Shown: piece after piece, positions 33,355 through 39,703 of the stretch
Position numbering within the stretch: the stretch's first letter is position 1
Layout of the letters: every line of letters starts with the position of its first letter
From: an uncultured Agathobacter sp.
GTDB taxonomy: Bacteria > Bacillota > Clostridia > Lachnospirales > Lachnospiraceae
Assembly (NCBI GenBank): GCA_910587655.1
Contig: CAJUND010000031.1
Coordinates: forward strand, 1-39,703
Length of the DNA stretch: 39,703 bases
Direction of reading: 5' to 3'
The notes under the pieces: generated by a model
Told to the model about the DNA's origin: nothing
What the model saw: only the letters and a program-made list of their open reading frames with translations
Database searches by the model: none
Translations under genes and position numbers: made by a program

Positions 33355-34176
33355 TTACCATCCATACCGCCTCATTCCGTTTTTCAGCACCTGCACAAGA
33401 AGTTCCCCTGTTTTATAAGAATCTGCTGTTGAGCGTCCCGTAATAAACGGATAGTCCACAATTACTGAAATCGGCTTTCCCACATTGCCGTGAAACATAC
33501 CGGGTCCCACAGCGTCACGCAGAATAAACTCCAGCGGATATGGCGGAGGCCCCATATTAAAATCCACCCCGTAAAATCCGGTTCCGTCCTGATAATCGTA
33601 TTCCAAAGGATGCCCGGTAACATGCTTTCCCCAGAGCAGGCTTTTCCGCAGCCAGTAATCCCTTGCAAATGCCAGGCACGCCACACCGTAACACTCTGCT
33701 GCCACCGGTTTGTCTGCATGATAAAAAATGCGGATTAAATCGTGTACGCGAACATTGTTTACCATATCAACAATGGGTCCGCTGCCCCCTACCAGAACAA
33801 GCGCTGCATAAGGTTCACATAATGCGGCTGCCTGTTCAGCATTCCGGTTATACTCTTCAAATTCACGCAGGTATTCCGGAGAGGACATATACGGATGGTC
33901 CAGCGGAAACAGTTCTTTCAGGCTTAAAGGCTCATCCAGTATGTCTGATTTTTCCAGCTGTTCCACCTTTTGTGCCATTTCCTCTGAAACCACGGGTTTC
34001 CCAAGCGGCGGGTCCACATAGGACGAATCCATGCTTGGCGGCAGGGCATGCGGGCGTTTCCCTGTCGGCGTTGCAAAATTCAGAATATAACCGGCTTTTT
34101 CCAGGGTTTCCATCGGGCCGACCAGTTCTTCTCCCCAGTATCCGTACTCTGACAGCACAAATAATATTTTCTGCAT
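33355..34176 (-). CDS. DJ-1/PfpI superfamily protein, long (Hsp31-like) form
   Basis: A 273-residue class I glutamine-amidotransferase-like protein. KILFVLSEYGYWGEELVGPMETL opens the fold, VLVGGSGPIVDMV precedes the nucleophile elbow AAECYGVACL (the Cys), and VDYPFITGRSTADSYKTGELL matches the C-terminal block. The length and the ~60-residue insertion near PHALPPSMDSSYVDPP are as in Hsp31-type proteins, which have glyoxalase III/chaperone activity. AGGAGG precedes the ATG. It is the first gene of the operon, behind its own promoter. The exact activity is unknown. Confidence 0.88.
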   Translation of the reverse strand: MQKILFVLSEYGYWGEELVGPMETLEKAGYILNFATPTGKRPHALPPSMDSSYVDPPLGKPVVSEEMAQKVEQLEKSDILDEPLSLKELFPLDHPYMSSPEYLREFEEYNRNAEQAAALCEPYAALVLVGGSGPIVDMVNNVRVHDLIRIFYHADKPVAAECYGVACLAFARDYWLRKSLLWGKHVTGHPLEYDYQDGTGFYGVDFNMGPPPYPLEFILRDAVGPGMFHGNVGKPISVIVDYPFITGRSTADSYKTGELLVQVLKNGMRRYGW

Positions 34177-34206
34177 AGCTTACCTCCTTTTTCATCAGAT
34201 GTATAT

Positions 34207-34235
34207 ATTCTATGTTCCGTTTTTTCTGATTACAA
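34207..34235 (-). promoter_or_regulatory. Promoter of the DJ-1/epimerase operon
   Basis: TTGTAA (34235-34230) and TAGAAT (34212-34207) on the minus strand are 17 bp apart, about 30 bp before the first gene. A strong terminator for the upstream gene lies just before it. Confidence 0.75.
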
Positions 34236-34267
34236 GGGTTTGGCTTTATCAGGACAGGTTTGGCCAT

Positions 34268-34308
34268 AAAAAAACCCCGGAACGGATTTTTTATCCGCTC
34301 CGGGGTTT
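34268..34308 (-). terminator. Intrinsic terminator of the cNMP-fold gene
   Basis: A 16-pair stem with one mismatch (AAACCCCGGAACGGAT at 34272-34287, partner at 34293-34308) and a 5-nt loop leads into T7 on the minus strand, 40 bp after the stop codon of the large gene. Confidence 0.93.
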
Positions 34309-34347
34309 CATTCTGCCGAATACTGGTTTGCCAGTACAAAGATATCC

Positions 34348-36588
34348 CTACATCTTACAGAATTTTAAATTCTCCTTCAGATCCGCAGTCAGAACTCCTC
34401 CGGCTGCCTGGTATTTGTCATAAAGCGCATTCAGGCGCTGTTCCCTCTTTTTGTTTTCCACATCCAGTCTGTTAAACGCTGCCTGGTACAGTGGATTGGA
34501 GGCAAGATTCTGCCGTACCTCCTTGGAAAACGGACAGTAACGTATGAATATATCCCGCGCAACCTTGTTCAGACGGAAACTTCCCTGCGACTCGTATTTC
34601 ATCCAGCCTATGTAATCACTGACAAATACCTCCCGGTAGTTGTTGCGCGCACGGGTAAGCGCAGTCTTTATCTTTTCTTTTACATCTGCTGAAAGCGCGT
34701 TGTTTTTCTTGTAGAACTGGATATAATCATAATACTCTGCTGTCAGCGATTTTTCCCTGATATCGTTCCAGTACACGCCCTGGATACGGCGGCAGATTTC
34801 CCAGCGGTAACGTCCCATCGTCTCCACCATCTGCGCATCCACATCGGCAGCGGTAAAAATCGGAAACAGAAATCTCGCAGGCGTATCTGTTTTCGCACCT
34901 GCTGTTTCCTGCCACATCATCGCCCGGGTACCGGTTCCAGGCAAAAGAATCACATCCGGCATTACCTCTTTCATAATCCACTCCTGGTTAATTCCCCTCT
35001 CCGGGTCAGAGAAAAGAACCTCGCGGTATAAAACCGAGTAATCCAGCTGCCGCACCTTATTTACCGCCGACTCTATGCGCTCTGCTGTAAGAGCCATTTT
35101 CTCCACGGAATTAAGCATCTCCTCCTCTGTGATAACAGGCAGAAACGTTGTAATACGCCCGCTGGTGGCACGGTGTCCGGACTGGAACATATTGCTTATT
35201 TCAAATTCAACCTTTCGCATATTGTCACGCCGGTATTCCTGCATCTGCTCTTCCGTAATCTCCCCGGTCCGCTTCTGTTCCATCAGGTATCCGTTGTAAT
35301 CATTGTCGAATTCATTTCTTGAAGGTTCCTTGTTGCCCAGATAGATTTCTTTTAACCACCCGTAAATCGTATAAATATGATCCGAATGGAAGAAATCCAT
35401 GGAATCTGTCAGGCTGCAGAGCGCGCTTGCGTTTTCTGTGCCGAGAAGATTAACATCCATAAAGCCGAAATGAAAGAACATAAGCATAATCGGCGACAGA
35501 CTGTCTGTTTCCGTCATGGAACGCTTAAACGCCCTGCCGTATGCCTCGTAAAATACCCCTGCAACCGCCTTTCGGATTCTGCGTGCCTCATTGTCCACGG
35601 AAAGTTTATCCGGCAGACTGCAGTAGGCATCCAGCAGTTCTTTAAATTCCGCAATTTTCTGTCTGTCATAACCTGCATAAGTAAGAATGTGTGCAACACA
35701 GTCCTCCGTTGCAATATTAATCCGTTCCTCCGCTGCCTTCTGCTCACTGTAATTTTCGCACATATTCCGGTATTCTTTCATCTGCTGCGCGGTATAGATT
35801 CCAAGTTTTTCCATGGTATCCGCAATCCGCCCCATGAGCCCCTTTGCCGGGGATGAATCGAGATCTTTCCTGACCATCTGCACCGCCATTTGATAGCAGA
35901 GATGAAAAAGGTCATCCCCGGAGCCCGCACAGAAAATATCCCGGTTGTAAAGCAGATAGTTTACCATTTCCCCGATACCGAGCGTCACACGCCGCATCTG
36001 TGCCGCGGCTTCCATGATTGCCCCGACGCACATACTGTCGTCCCTGATCATCAGCTGCATATATTCACGGAGATAATTTTTAACCAGACTGTTACTGTTA
36101 CTAATTTCCCAGTCCTCTACCTTATGCTGCATCTGCAGGGGGCCAAAATTTTCCATGGGCGCAAATTCCTGCCCGCTTAAAAGCTGCTGGGCGCACAGTG
36201 TATGATACTCATCATACACAGACTCCGCCACGGAATGCAGAAGGGCCGTCCTGCCCTGCAGATCCTCATACAGACCTATCAGCCGGTGTCTCTGTTCCAC
36301 CGCCGTCCGTAAGAATACCGGCCTGAAATTCTCATGTTCACGAAGTATCATATGTAAATCCGATGCGTTTTTGCACGGAATCACGACCAGCGTACAGTCG
36401 GTTTTTGCAACGTAATCATCGGAAAACCATTCTTTTTCCATAATTCCGATAATGGAATTACGGGCGAGCATACTCTCTGCAAAGGCAATCCTGCGGACAA
36501 CGGTCCCCTCCTGGATCAGATACCACTCCATCACCTTTTCCTGACGTCTGGCAACGGTTTCACCAGCTTTAACTTTTAATACTTTCAT
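34348..36588 (-). CDS. Large uncharacterised protein with N-terminal cyclic-nucleotide-binding fold
   Basis: A 746-residue protein. Residues 1 to about 100 look like a cNMP/Crp-type beta-barrel (KVLKVKAGETVARRQEK, WYLIQEGTVVRRI, CTLVVIPC), but I see no canonical phosphate-binding arginine motif. The remainder is mostly alpha-helical, rich in Tyr, Met and charged residues, without a recognised enzymatic motif, helix-turn-helix or membrane segment. The ATG at 36588 is chosen with GGAGG 11 nt upstream; ATG at 36615 has no ribosome-binding site. It is a single-gene unit with its own promoter and terminator. Function unknown; a nucleotide- or stress-responsive cytoplasmic protein is conceivable. 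Confidence 0.85.
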   Translation of the reverse strand: MKVLKVKAGETVARRQEKVMEWYLIQEGTVVRRIAFAESMLARNSIIGIMEKEWFSDDYVAKTDCTLVVIPCKNASDLHMILREHENFRPVFLRTAVEQRHRLIGLYEDLQGRTALLHSVAESVYDEYHTLCAQQLLSGQEFAPMENFGPLQMQHKVEDWEISNSNSLVKNYLREYMQLMIRDDSMCVGAIMEAAAQMRRVTLGIGEMVNYLLYNRDIFCAGSGDDLFHLCYQMAVQMVRKDLDSSPAKGLMGRIADTMEKLGIYTAQQMKEYRNMCENYSEQKAAEERINIATEDCVAHILTYAGYDRQKIAEFKELLDAYCSLPDKLSVDNEARRIRKAVAGVFYEAYGRAFKRSMTETDSLSPIMLMFFHFGFMDVNLLGTENASALCSLTDSMDFFHSDHIYTIYGWLKEIYLGNKEPSRNEFDNDYNGYLMEQKRTGEITEEQMQEYRRDNMRKVEFEISNMFQSGHRATSGRITTFLPVITEEEMLNSVEKMALTAERIESAVNKVRQLDYSVLYREVLFSDPERGINQEWIMKEVMPDVILLPGTGTRAMMWQETAGAKTDTPARFLFPIFTAADVDAQMVETMGRYRWEICRRIQGVYWNDIREKSLTAEYYDYIQFYKKNNALSADVKEKIKTALTRARNNYREVFVSDYIGWMKYESQGSFRLNKVARDIFIRYCPFSKEVRQNLASNPLYQAAFNRLDVENKKREQRLNALYDKYQAAGGVLTADLKENLKFCKM

Positions 36589-36649
36589 TATTGTAACATC
36601 CTCCAGTTTCCACATTCAAAGTGAGCTGAATCAATCAGTCTGTATATTT

Positions 36650-36655
36650 ATTATA
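36650..36655 (-). promoter_or_regulatory. Extended -10 promoter of the cNMP-fold gene
   Basis: On the minus strand TGC-TATAAT stands about 60 bp before the gene start. No good -35 is at 17 bp, so it would rely on the extended -10 or on an activator. The flanks contain two CAGTCTG-like words. Confidence 0.55.
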
Positions 36656-36746
36656 GCAGTCTGGCGTAATAAATCCAGAGGGTATGTTAAAATATATCTC
36701 CATTATGCCAAAAGTGTACACTTTATTGTGCAATTATTTTTGGAGC

Positions 36747-36775
36747 TTGTCCGTTTCCGCAGATTCTGCTATGAT
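36747..36775 (+). promoter_or_regulatory. Promoter upstream of the Rpn-family gene
   Basis: TTGTCC (36747-36752) and TATGAT (36770-36775) are 17 bp apart, with TGC before the -10. Transcripts would carry a leader of about 220 nt. Confidence 0.6.
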
Positions 36776-36781
36776 AAAAGA

Positions 36782-37005
36782 ATGGCAGGTGCTGCAGCAG
36801 TCCAGTTGCAGACACCGCTTGTTTGGCAGATTCTGCCTTGTTTCCACCTTATATTTAATTATATTAAATGCCTGCATCCGTGTGCAGATGCGGGATAAAC
36901 TTTTGTCAGTTTCCTTTTTGGCATTACAGTTTGTCCAGAACACAATAAGCCACTGTACGCAAACAGCGCAGGCAGACTTCATCACGAAAGCGAGGACACA
37001 TCTTT
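36782..37005 (+). other. Long untranslated leader of the Rpn-family gene
   Basis: No credible gene is present. A short frame across it has no ribosome-binding site and low-complexity composition. Direct words such as GGCAGATTCTGCC (a palindrome with a 3-bp centre near 36826-36838) and GCAGACACCG/GTTGCAG repeats suggest local RNA structure, but no known riboswitch motif was recognised. Confidence 0.35.
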
Positions 37006-37878
37006 ATGAAAACACCAGACACAATGAAAACACTGACTCCGCTGCCATACCGGCTGACCAACGATTATCTATTTCGGGCAGTCTTCCAGTCAAGACCAAA
37101 GGCACTTGAAGGGCTGTGCCGTTCCATACTGCACCTTCCACCGAAGGATACAGTTACAGTCACACTGCGCAATCCGGTTGAACTCGGAAAACGGATGGAA
37201 AACAAGGAATTTATCCTTGACCTTGCGGTAACAGTCAATGACTCCGTTTACCTGAACCTTGAAATGCAGATGTATCACGACAATTACTGGATTGAGCGTT
37301 CCATTTCCTACACCTGCCGGAGCTTTGACAACTTAAACCACGGAGCCGAATACGGCATGGTACTTCCGGTCATCCACGTTGGCTTTCTGGACTATGACCT
37401 TTTCCCGGATTACCCGGAGTTTTTCTCTACCTACAAAATTTCCAATATCAAAAATCACAACATTTATAGTGACAAATTCCGTATTTCCGTGGTAAACTTA
37501 AATCAGATATCACTTGCAACAGAGGAAGACAAATCCTTCGGTACAGACCTTTGGGCAAAAGTTTTTAAAGCGGAAAGCTGGGAGGAAATCAATATGCTTG
37601 CAAAACAGAACGAATATTTACAAGAAGCCGTTTCCGGTGTTGCCGTTCTTACAGAGGATGAACAAATCCGCCAGCAGTGCCAGGCACGGGAGGATTTTGA
37701 ATACTGGGAACGCATAAGGGAAAACGGGCATAAACGAGAACTGGCGGAAAAAGACCGCAAATACCAGCTGAAGCTGGACGAGAAAGAGCAGGAACTGGCG
37801 GAAAAAGACGCCAAGTACCAGCAGCAGCTGTCAGAACTAAATGCACGCATTGCTGAACTGGAATCTAAAATTAAATAA
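37006..37878 (+). CDS. Rpn-family recombination-promoting nuclease / PD-(D/E)XK transposase-like
   Basis: A 290-residue protein of the Rpn/PD-(D/E)XK family. LTNDYLFRAVFQSRPKALE is the family opening, and EFILDLAVTVNDSVYLNLEMQMY supplies the D...ExQ catalytic core at about residues 70-90. YWIERSISYTCRSF follows. The last 60 residues form a charged coiled coil with repeated ELAEKD-x-KYQ units that vary in copy number in this family. Rpn proteins are DNA endonucleases linked to horizontal transfer. GAGGA lies 10 nt before the ATG. It is close to IS66 debris and the window-end repeat. Confidence 0.9.
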   Translation: MKTPDTMKTLTPLPYRLTNDYLFRAVFQSRPKALEGLCRSILHLPPKDTVTVTLRNPVELGKRMENKEFILDLAVTVNDSVYLNLEMQMYHDNYWIERSISYTCRSFDNLNHGAEYGMVLPVIHVGFLDYDLFPDYPEFFSTYKISNIKNHNIYSDKFRISVVNLNQISLATEEDKSFGTDLWAKVFKAESWEEINMLAKQNEYLQEAVSGVAVLTEDEQIRQQCQAREDFEYWERIRENGHKRELAEKDRKYQLKLDEKEQELAEKDAKYQQQLSELNARIAELESKIK

Positions 37879-37893
37879 ACCAGGATTTATTGG

Positions 37894-37926
37894 TAACCGG
37901 ACAATCACTGACATTTTGTCCGGTTA
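37894..37926. other. Hairpin after the Rpn-family gene
   Basis: An 11-bp perfect stem TAACCGGACAA/TTGTCCGGTTA with an 11-nt loop lies 15 bp after the stop codon. It lacks a T-run on either strand, so it is an atypical terminator or an mRNA 3' stabiliser. Confidence 0.5.
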
Positions 37927-38009
37927 TCTGCAATACATTCAGATTTCAGCAAGTCATTTTTTCCTGCATATCACGCCGAATCAGTTTTATGATCTGCGTT
38001 TATACATAC

Positions 38010-38120
38010 TCAGTCCCTCCCAAATATATCCCTCGTATAATCCCCCTTCACATCTTCCAGTGTACTGTCATACTGATTTGCAATGATGGAGTCCGACTGC
38101 TCCTTTGTTACACATAGGTG
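38010..38120 (-). pseudogene. Small frame-damaged ORF remnant
   Basis: On the minus strand AAGGAGG stands before an ATG at 38116, but the frame that follows ends after 15 codons. One base over, a frame reads VTKEQSDSIIANQYDSTLED and on to a TGA at 38010 (about 34 codons), followed by GGGAGGG and another ATG. A one-base lesion near the start would explain this. The family is not recognised; it may be debris of the neighbouring insertion sequence. Confidence 0.35.
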
Positions 38121-38494
38121 TTGTCCTCCTTGAATTTATTTCCCCTGTCCGTAAGCAAAGATATTTAACACAGCCATCCCATACAGTTCCACGCTTTTCT
38201 AAAGCGGCGTTCTCTCCGCACGGATTGAGCAGCAGGCAGGCTTATATCGTGGCTCTGCTGTCCCCTGCGGCGGATACCCCTCTGGCGGCTGCTGTGAAAT
38301 TTTTAAGGAGTGGTAATCTGTGGAATCGTTTCGTGGTAATGAAAAAGGACGGTAGGATTTGCCCTCTCACCCGGTTCTGCCAAACATTTACTCAGTCTTT
38401 TTTTATTTTCTTATGTGGAGGTGCGGATAAACGGCATATTTGAAATAAAATAAGAATCCAACTTGAAACCAATGGTCTTAAAGTTTTTTGTTGT
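38121..38494. other. Non-coding gap with insertion-sequence debris
   Basis: No convincing gene on either strand in this stretch. A 112-codon plus-strand frame crosses it but has no ribosome-binding site and no recognisable domain. It lies between a damaged small ORF and the IS66 fragment and is probably degraded mobile DNA. Confidence 0.4.
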
Positions 38495-38738
38495 GGTCCG
38501 CCCCGTAACCGTGGAAAGACGAAACTGGCTTTTCTCCGACACGCCGGACGGAGCTACAGCAAATGCTCTGTATCTCACCATCGTGGAGATGGCAAAAGCG
38601 TATGGCCTGAACCTGTACGAGTATCTTAAGTACCTATTAGAAAACAGACCCAGCCATGAGATGACAGATAATCAGTTGGCAAACCTTGCTCCATGGAGCG
38701 AGACTGTTCAGACTCTTTGCAGGAACAAAACAGAGTAA
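38495..38738 (+). pseudogene. IS66-family transposase, C-terminal fragment
   Basis: The frame RPVTVERRNWLFSDTPDGAT, then YLTIVEMAKAYGLNLYEYLK and LAPWSETVQTLC to a stop at 38738, is the C-terminal segment of IS66-type transposases. The catalytic DDE part and normal start are missing, so only about 80 of roughly 500 residues remain. The matching terminal repeat lies just downstream. Confidence 0.88.
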
Positions 38739-38790
38739 AACGCTTGCATCCCAAAACTGTTAGCTACGGTTTCGGGATAAAAACTGGGGG

Positions 38791-38813
38791 ACGCCCCGAA
38801 ACTATGCACTTAC
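38791..38813 (+). mobile_element. IS66-type terminal inverted repeat (right end)
   Basis: Read on the minus strand, the element end is GTAAGTGCATAGTTTCGGGG, close to the GTAAGCG-type ends of IS66 elements. It lies 50-75 bp after the transposase fragment stop, as expected for the right end. No matching left end is found in the window. Confidence 0.7.
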
Positions 38814-38823
38814 CAACGAGGCA

Positions 38824-38855
38824 ATAAAAAAGGACAACCAGTGATGGTCGTCCTT
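38824..38855 (-). terminator. Intrinsic terminator downstream of the epimerase gene
   Basis: AAGGACaACCA/TGGTcGTCCTT (38830-38840/38845-38855, one mismatch) with a 4-nt loop is followed by T6 on the minus strand. Confidence 0.85.
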
Positions 38856-38942
38856 CTTGCTTTCGTCTTATTTTGTTATATTGAAGACTACGATACAAGA
38901 ATTAGAAGTGGCAAAGGAAATGAAGCATGTGCAAAGTGCTGA

Positions 38943-39652
38943 CTAAAACTTCCTCCATACCATCTTATCAACAACTCTGGTATAAGACTGAATAATTTTA
39001 ACAACCTTAGTTGATACGTTTTCTTCAATATAATCCGATACCGGAATGCCATAATCTCCAGCCTTATTCATCTCCACCGCTGTGTCCACCGCCTGTAATA
39101 ATCCCTTCGTATCAATTCCTGACAGGATGAAGCAAGCCTTATCCAGAGCCTCCGGCCGCTCAGTAGAAGTTCTGATACAGATGGCTGGAAACGGATGACC
39201 GATGCTTGTAAAGAATGAACTTTCCTCGGGAAGAGTCCCAGAATCGGAAACCACAGCAAAGGCATTCATCTGAAGGTGATTGTAATCGTGAAACCCTAAA
39301 GGCTCATGCTGGATGACTCTCCTATCTAGCTCAAAACCAGTCGCTGCTAGTCTATTCCGGCTGCGCGGATGGCATGAATACAAGATAGGCATATCGTACT
39401 TCTCCGCCATAGTATTGATGGCAGTGAAAAGAGACTGGAAGTTTTTCCCGGTATCAATATTCTCTTCTCTATGGGCAGAAAGGAGAATGTATTTCTTTGG
39501 CTGGAGGTTCAGCTTCTCCCGTATAGAGGAAGACTGAATTTCAGCCAGGTTCTGACGCAAAACTTCTGCCATTGGAGATCCTGTGACATACACACGTTCC
39601 TTCGGCAAACCGCACTCATGGAGATATTTTCTGGCATGTTCAGAGTACGCTA
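38943..39652 (-). CDS. wecB: UDP-N-acetylglucosamine 2-epimerase (non-hydrolysing), 5'-truncated
   Basis: About 235 residues of the C-terminal two-thirds of a WecB/MnaA enzyme, which interconverts UDP-GlcNAc and UDP-ManNAc for surface polysaccharides. The frame opens at AYSEHARKYLHECGLPKERV, then shows VTGSPMAEVL, LSAHREENID, YSCHPRSRNRL, NAFAVVSDSGTLPEESSF and ICIRTSTERPEALD, the UDP-binding and catalytic blocks. Upstream, codons enter the 51-bp terminal repeat and hit a TAA, so the N-terminal part is missing. Either an element split the gene or the assembly jumped there. An internal ATG at 39608 is unlikely to be a real start. Confidence 0.9.
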
Positions 39653-39700
39653 GTATAATCCAACTTTATTAAAGCTATGTTTCATGCTTGCTATATGCCT
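39650..39700. repeat. 51-bp terminal inverted repeat, right copy
   Basis: Exact reverse complement of 1-51, starting at CTAG within the truncated epimerase frame. Three further bases follow at the window end. See the left copy for interpretation. Confidence 0.85.
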
Positions 39701-39703
39701 GCC

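Noticed and set aside
36684..37109. 141-codon plus-strand ORF overlapping the Rpn gene start
   Set aside because: It begins upstream of the likely promoter, has no ribosome-binding site, and overlaps a well-supported gene in another frame.
38105..38443. 112-codon plus-strand ORF before the IS66 fragment
   Set aside because: No ribosome-binding site or recognisable domain; composition looks like translated non-coding DNA.

Overview
The window reads as chromosomal DNA from a gut-type clostridium, most likely Lachnospiraceae. The grounds are an archaeal-type AspRS with GatCAB under a T-box leader, a DUF4358/MBOAT/DHHW acyltransferase operon, a Csp-like subtilase, strong AGGAGG ribosome-binding sites, and dense genes on one strand separated by hairpin-rich gaps. 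Species cannot be named from the sequence. Both ends carry the same 51-bp sequence in inverted orientation (1-51 and 39650-39700), and both junctions appear to interrupt a reading frame. The window is therefore probably a contig bounded by two copies of a repeat, perhaps an insertion sequence.

Left part, all minus strand. Positions 209-4444 hold a cell-surface O-acylation operon: DUF4358 lipoprotein, MBOAT acyltransferase, DHHW/SGNH protein and a DUF2974 lipase-like protein. Positions 4560-6299 encode a Csp-like S8 protease. Positions 6483-13620 form a clpX, yhaO-like nuclease, yhaN-like ATPase and GH42 beta-galactosidase run. Positions 13824-19760 form an indirect Asn/Gln-tRNA operon: T-box leader, archaeal-type AspRS, a gene relic, a GNAT-GatC fusion, GatA and GatB.

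Centre, 20.1-31.1 kb. A minus-strand operon (28750 down to about 20100) looks like a radical-SAM RiPP system. In transcription order it has a 63-residue RRE/PqqD-like protein, two SPASM radical SAM enzymes, a 63-residue candidate precursor peptide, a 244-residue subtilisin-like protease, an ABC ATPase, a large FtsX-like permease and a second ABC exporter. I do not recognise the precursor family. This is the best candidate for an undescribed system. Just upstream are a shredded copy of the FtsX gene and, on the plus strand, a decaying AgrC/AgrA-like pair: the kinase is 5'-truncated and frameshifted in an A6 tract, and the LytTR regulator lacks its C-terminal end.

Right part. Positions 31163-34176 hold an AGE-family sugar epimerase with two different DJ-1/PfpI-superfamily proteins. 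Positions 34348-36588 encode a large uncharacterised protein with an N-terminal cyclic-nucleotide-binding fold. Positions 37006-37878 encode an Rpn-family nuclease. An IS66 transposase remnant and a 5'-truncated UDP-GlcNAc 2-epimerase gene follow.

Intergenic space is unusually structured. Two-hairpin elements with covarying stems lie around the aspS2 operon, an 83-bp hairpin unit is tandemly repeated after clpX, and three intrinsic terminators share nearly the same stem. No tRNA, rRNA or CRISPR array was seen.
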